Notes under the pieces: model-generated
Seen by the model: the letters and a program-made list of their open reading frames with translations, nothing else
The model's database searches: none
What the model was told of the DNA's origin: nothing
Program-made: the position numbers and the translations under genes
Assembly: GCA_015491135.1 (NCBI GenBank)
Contig: WFWK01000085.1
Span: forward strand, 1-6,255
Length of the DNA: 6,255 nt
Direction of reading: 5' to 3'
DNA from: Patescibacteria group bacterium
GTDB lineage: Bacteria > Patescibacteriota > Minisyncoccia > Phycocordibacterales > UBA2100
Part shown: one piece after another, positions 6,040-6,255 of the stretch
Position numbering within the stretch: the first letter of the stretch is position 1
How the letters are laid out: each line of letters begins with the position of its first letter

Positions 6040-6222
6040 AAGCGAGAATTGCGACGGCTACCAACCGTCGGTCCGGAAAGTCGGACAAAAGCGGGGTAAC
6101 CCCTTTTCTAACTCGCAATACGTAAATGAGTGCCCGCCTACGGCGGGAAGTCGGGTGGAACCGCGGCTTTAGTGAGTCGTCCCGACAGAAACGTTTTGGC
6201 GTTTTTGTCGGGACGACTTTTT
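6040..6222 (+). promoter_or_regulatory. T-box riboswitch (tRNA-sensing transcription attenuator)
   Basis: A T-box leader senses uncharged tRNA and lets RNA polymerase read through into an aminoacyl-tRNA synthetase or amino-acid gene. The T-box is GGGTGGAACCGCG (6153-6165). The antiterminator is complete: GTCGGG (6150-6155) pairs with CCCGAC (6181-6186), the 7-base bulge TGGAACC (6156-6162) is left free for the tRNA NCCA end, and GCGGCT (6163-6168) pairs with AGTCGT (6175-6180) around a 6-base loop. The 3' strand of this helix is also the 5' strand of the terminator at 6175-6218, so the two forms exclude each other. Upstream are a hairpin at 6133-6147 (CCCGCC/GGCGGG, in the place of Stem III) and a compact 77-base 5' domain with three small hairpins closed by GCGAG/CTCGC. 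The A in TGGAACC predicts a tRNA with U at position 73. The regulated gene lies at or beyond the right edge. The specifier codon is not securely located. Confidence 0.88.
6175..6222 (+). terminator. Intrinsic terminator of the T-box riboswitch
   Basis: A continuous 19-bp stem pairs 6175-6193 with 6200-6218 (one G-T), with a 6-base loop TTTTGG, followed by TTTTT, A and TTT. The outer 13 bp (6175-6187 with 6206-6218) are perfect. Formation of the antiterminator takes away bases 6175-6186. Confidence 0.93.
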
Positions 6223-6255
6223 ATTTAAGTTTATCGGTTTAAAATAGACATATGC

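Noticed and set aside
6040..6119. tRNA gene suggested by the cloverleaf-like three-hairpin fold of about tRNA length
   Set aside because: There is no TTCGA-type T loop, no D-arm sequence, no 7-bp acceptor stem and no CCA; the segment is part of the T-box leader.

Overview
The window reads as chromosomal DNA of a bacterium with a small, compact genome, most likely a member of the Candidate Phyla Radiation (Patescibacteria, Parcubacteria-like). The taxonomic call is inference. It rests on the style of the DnaE N-terminus, a DnaE that stops right after the OB fold, very tight gene packing, and several promoters whose predicted start point falls on or next to the ATG, as in leaderless transcription. 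All reading frames use the standard code.

Layout: at the left edge, on the minus strand, lies the first 138 codons of ribonuclease HII (rnhB), which runs off the window. A strong GC-rich hairpin terminator separates it from an unrecognised 86-residue protein gene, also on minus. That gene is transcribed divergently from dnaE (replicative DNA polymerase III alpha, plus strand, 785-3949) out of two promoters whose -10 boxes overlap. dnaE abuts, stop codon to stop codon, a minus-strand HI0933/YhiN-type FAD oxidoreductase (3950-5224). Upstream of that, same strand, is an AT-rich two-gene toxin-antitoxin operon: a Phd/YefM-like antitoxin overlapping a PIN-domain (VapC-like) toxin by 11 bases, with a consensus promoter carrying palindromes that look like an autoregulatory operator.

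The right end holds the most notable element: a plus-strand T-box riboswitch (about 6040-6222) with a consensus T-box, a well-formed antiterminator with a 7-base bulge and a mutually exclusive 19-bp terminator. Its 5' domain is unusually short and folds as three small hairpins instead of the long Stem I of well-known T-boxes. The gene it controls, presumably an aminoacyl-tRNA synthetase or amino-acid gene, starts at or beyond the window end.

Functionally, rnhB and dnaE both belong to DNA replication and maintenance (primer or ribonucleotide removal and chain elongation) but are transcribed in opposite directions. The oxidoreductase, the toxin-antitoxin pair and the T-box-controlled unit look like independent units packed next to them.
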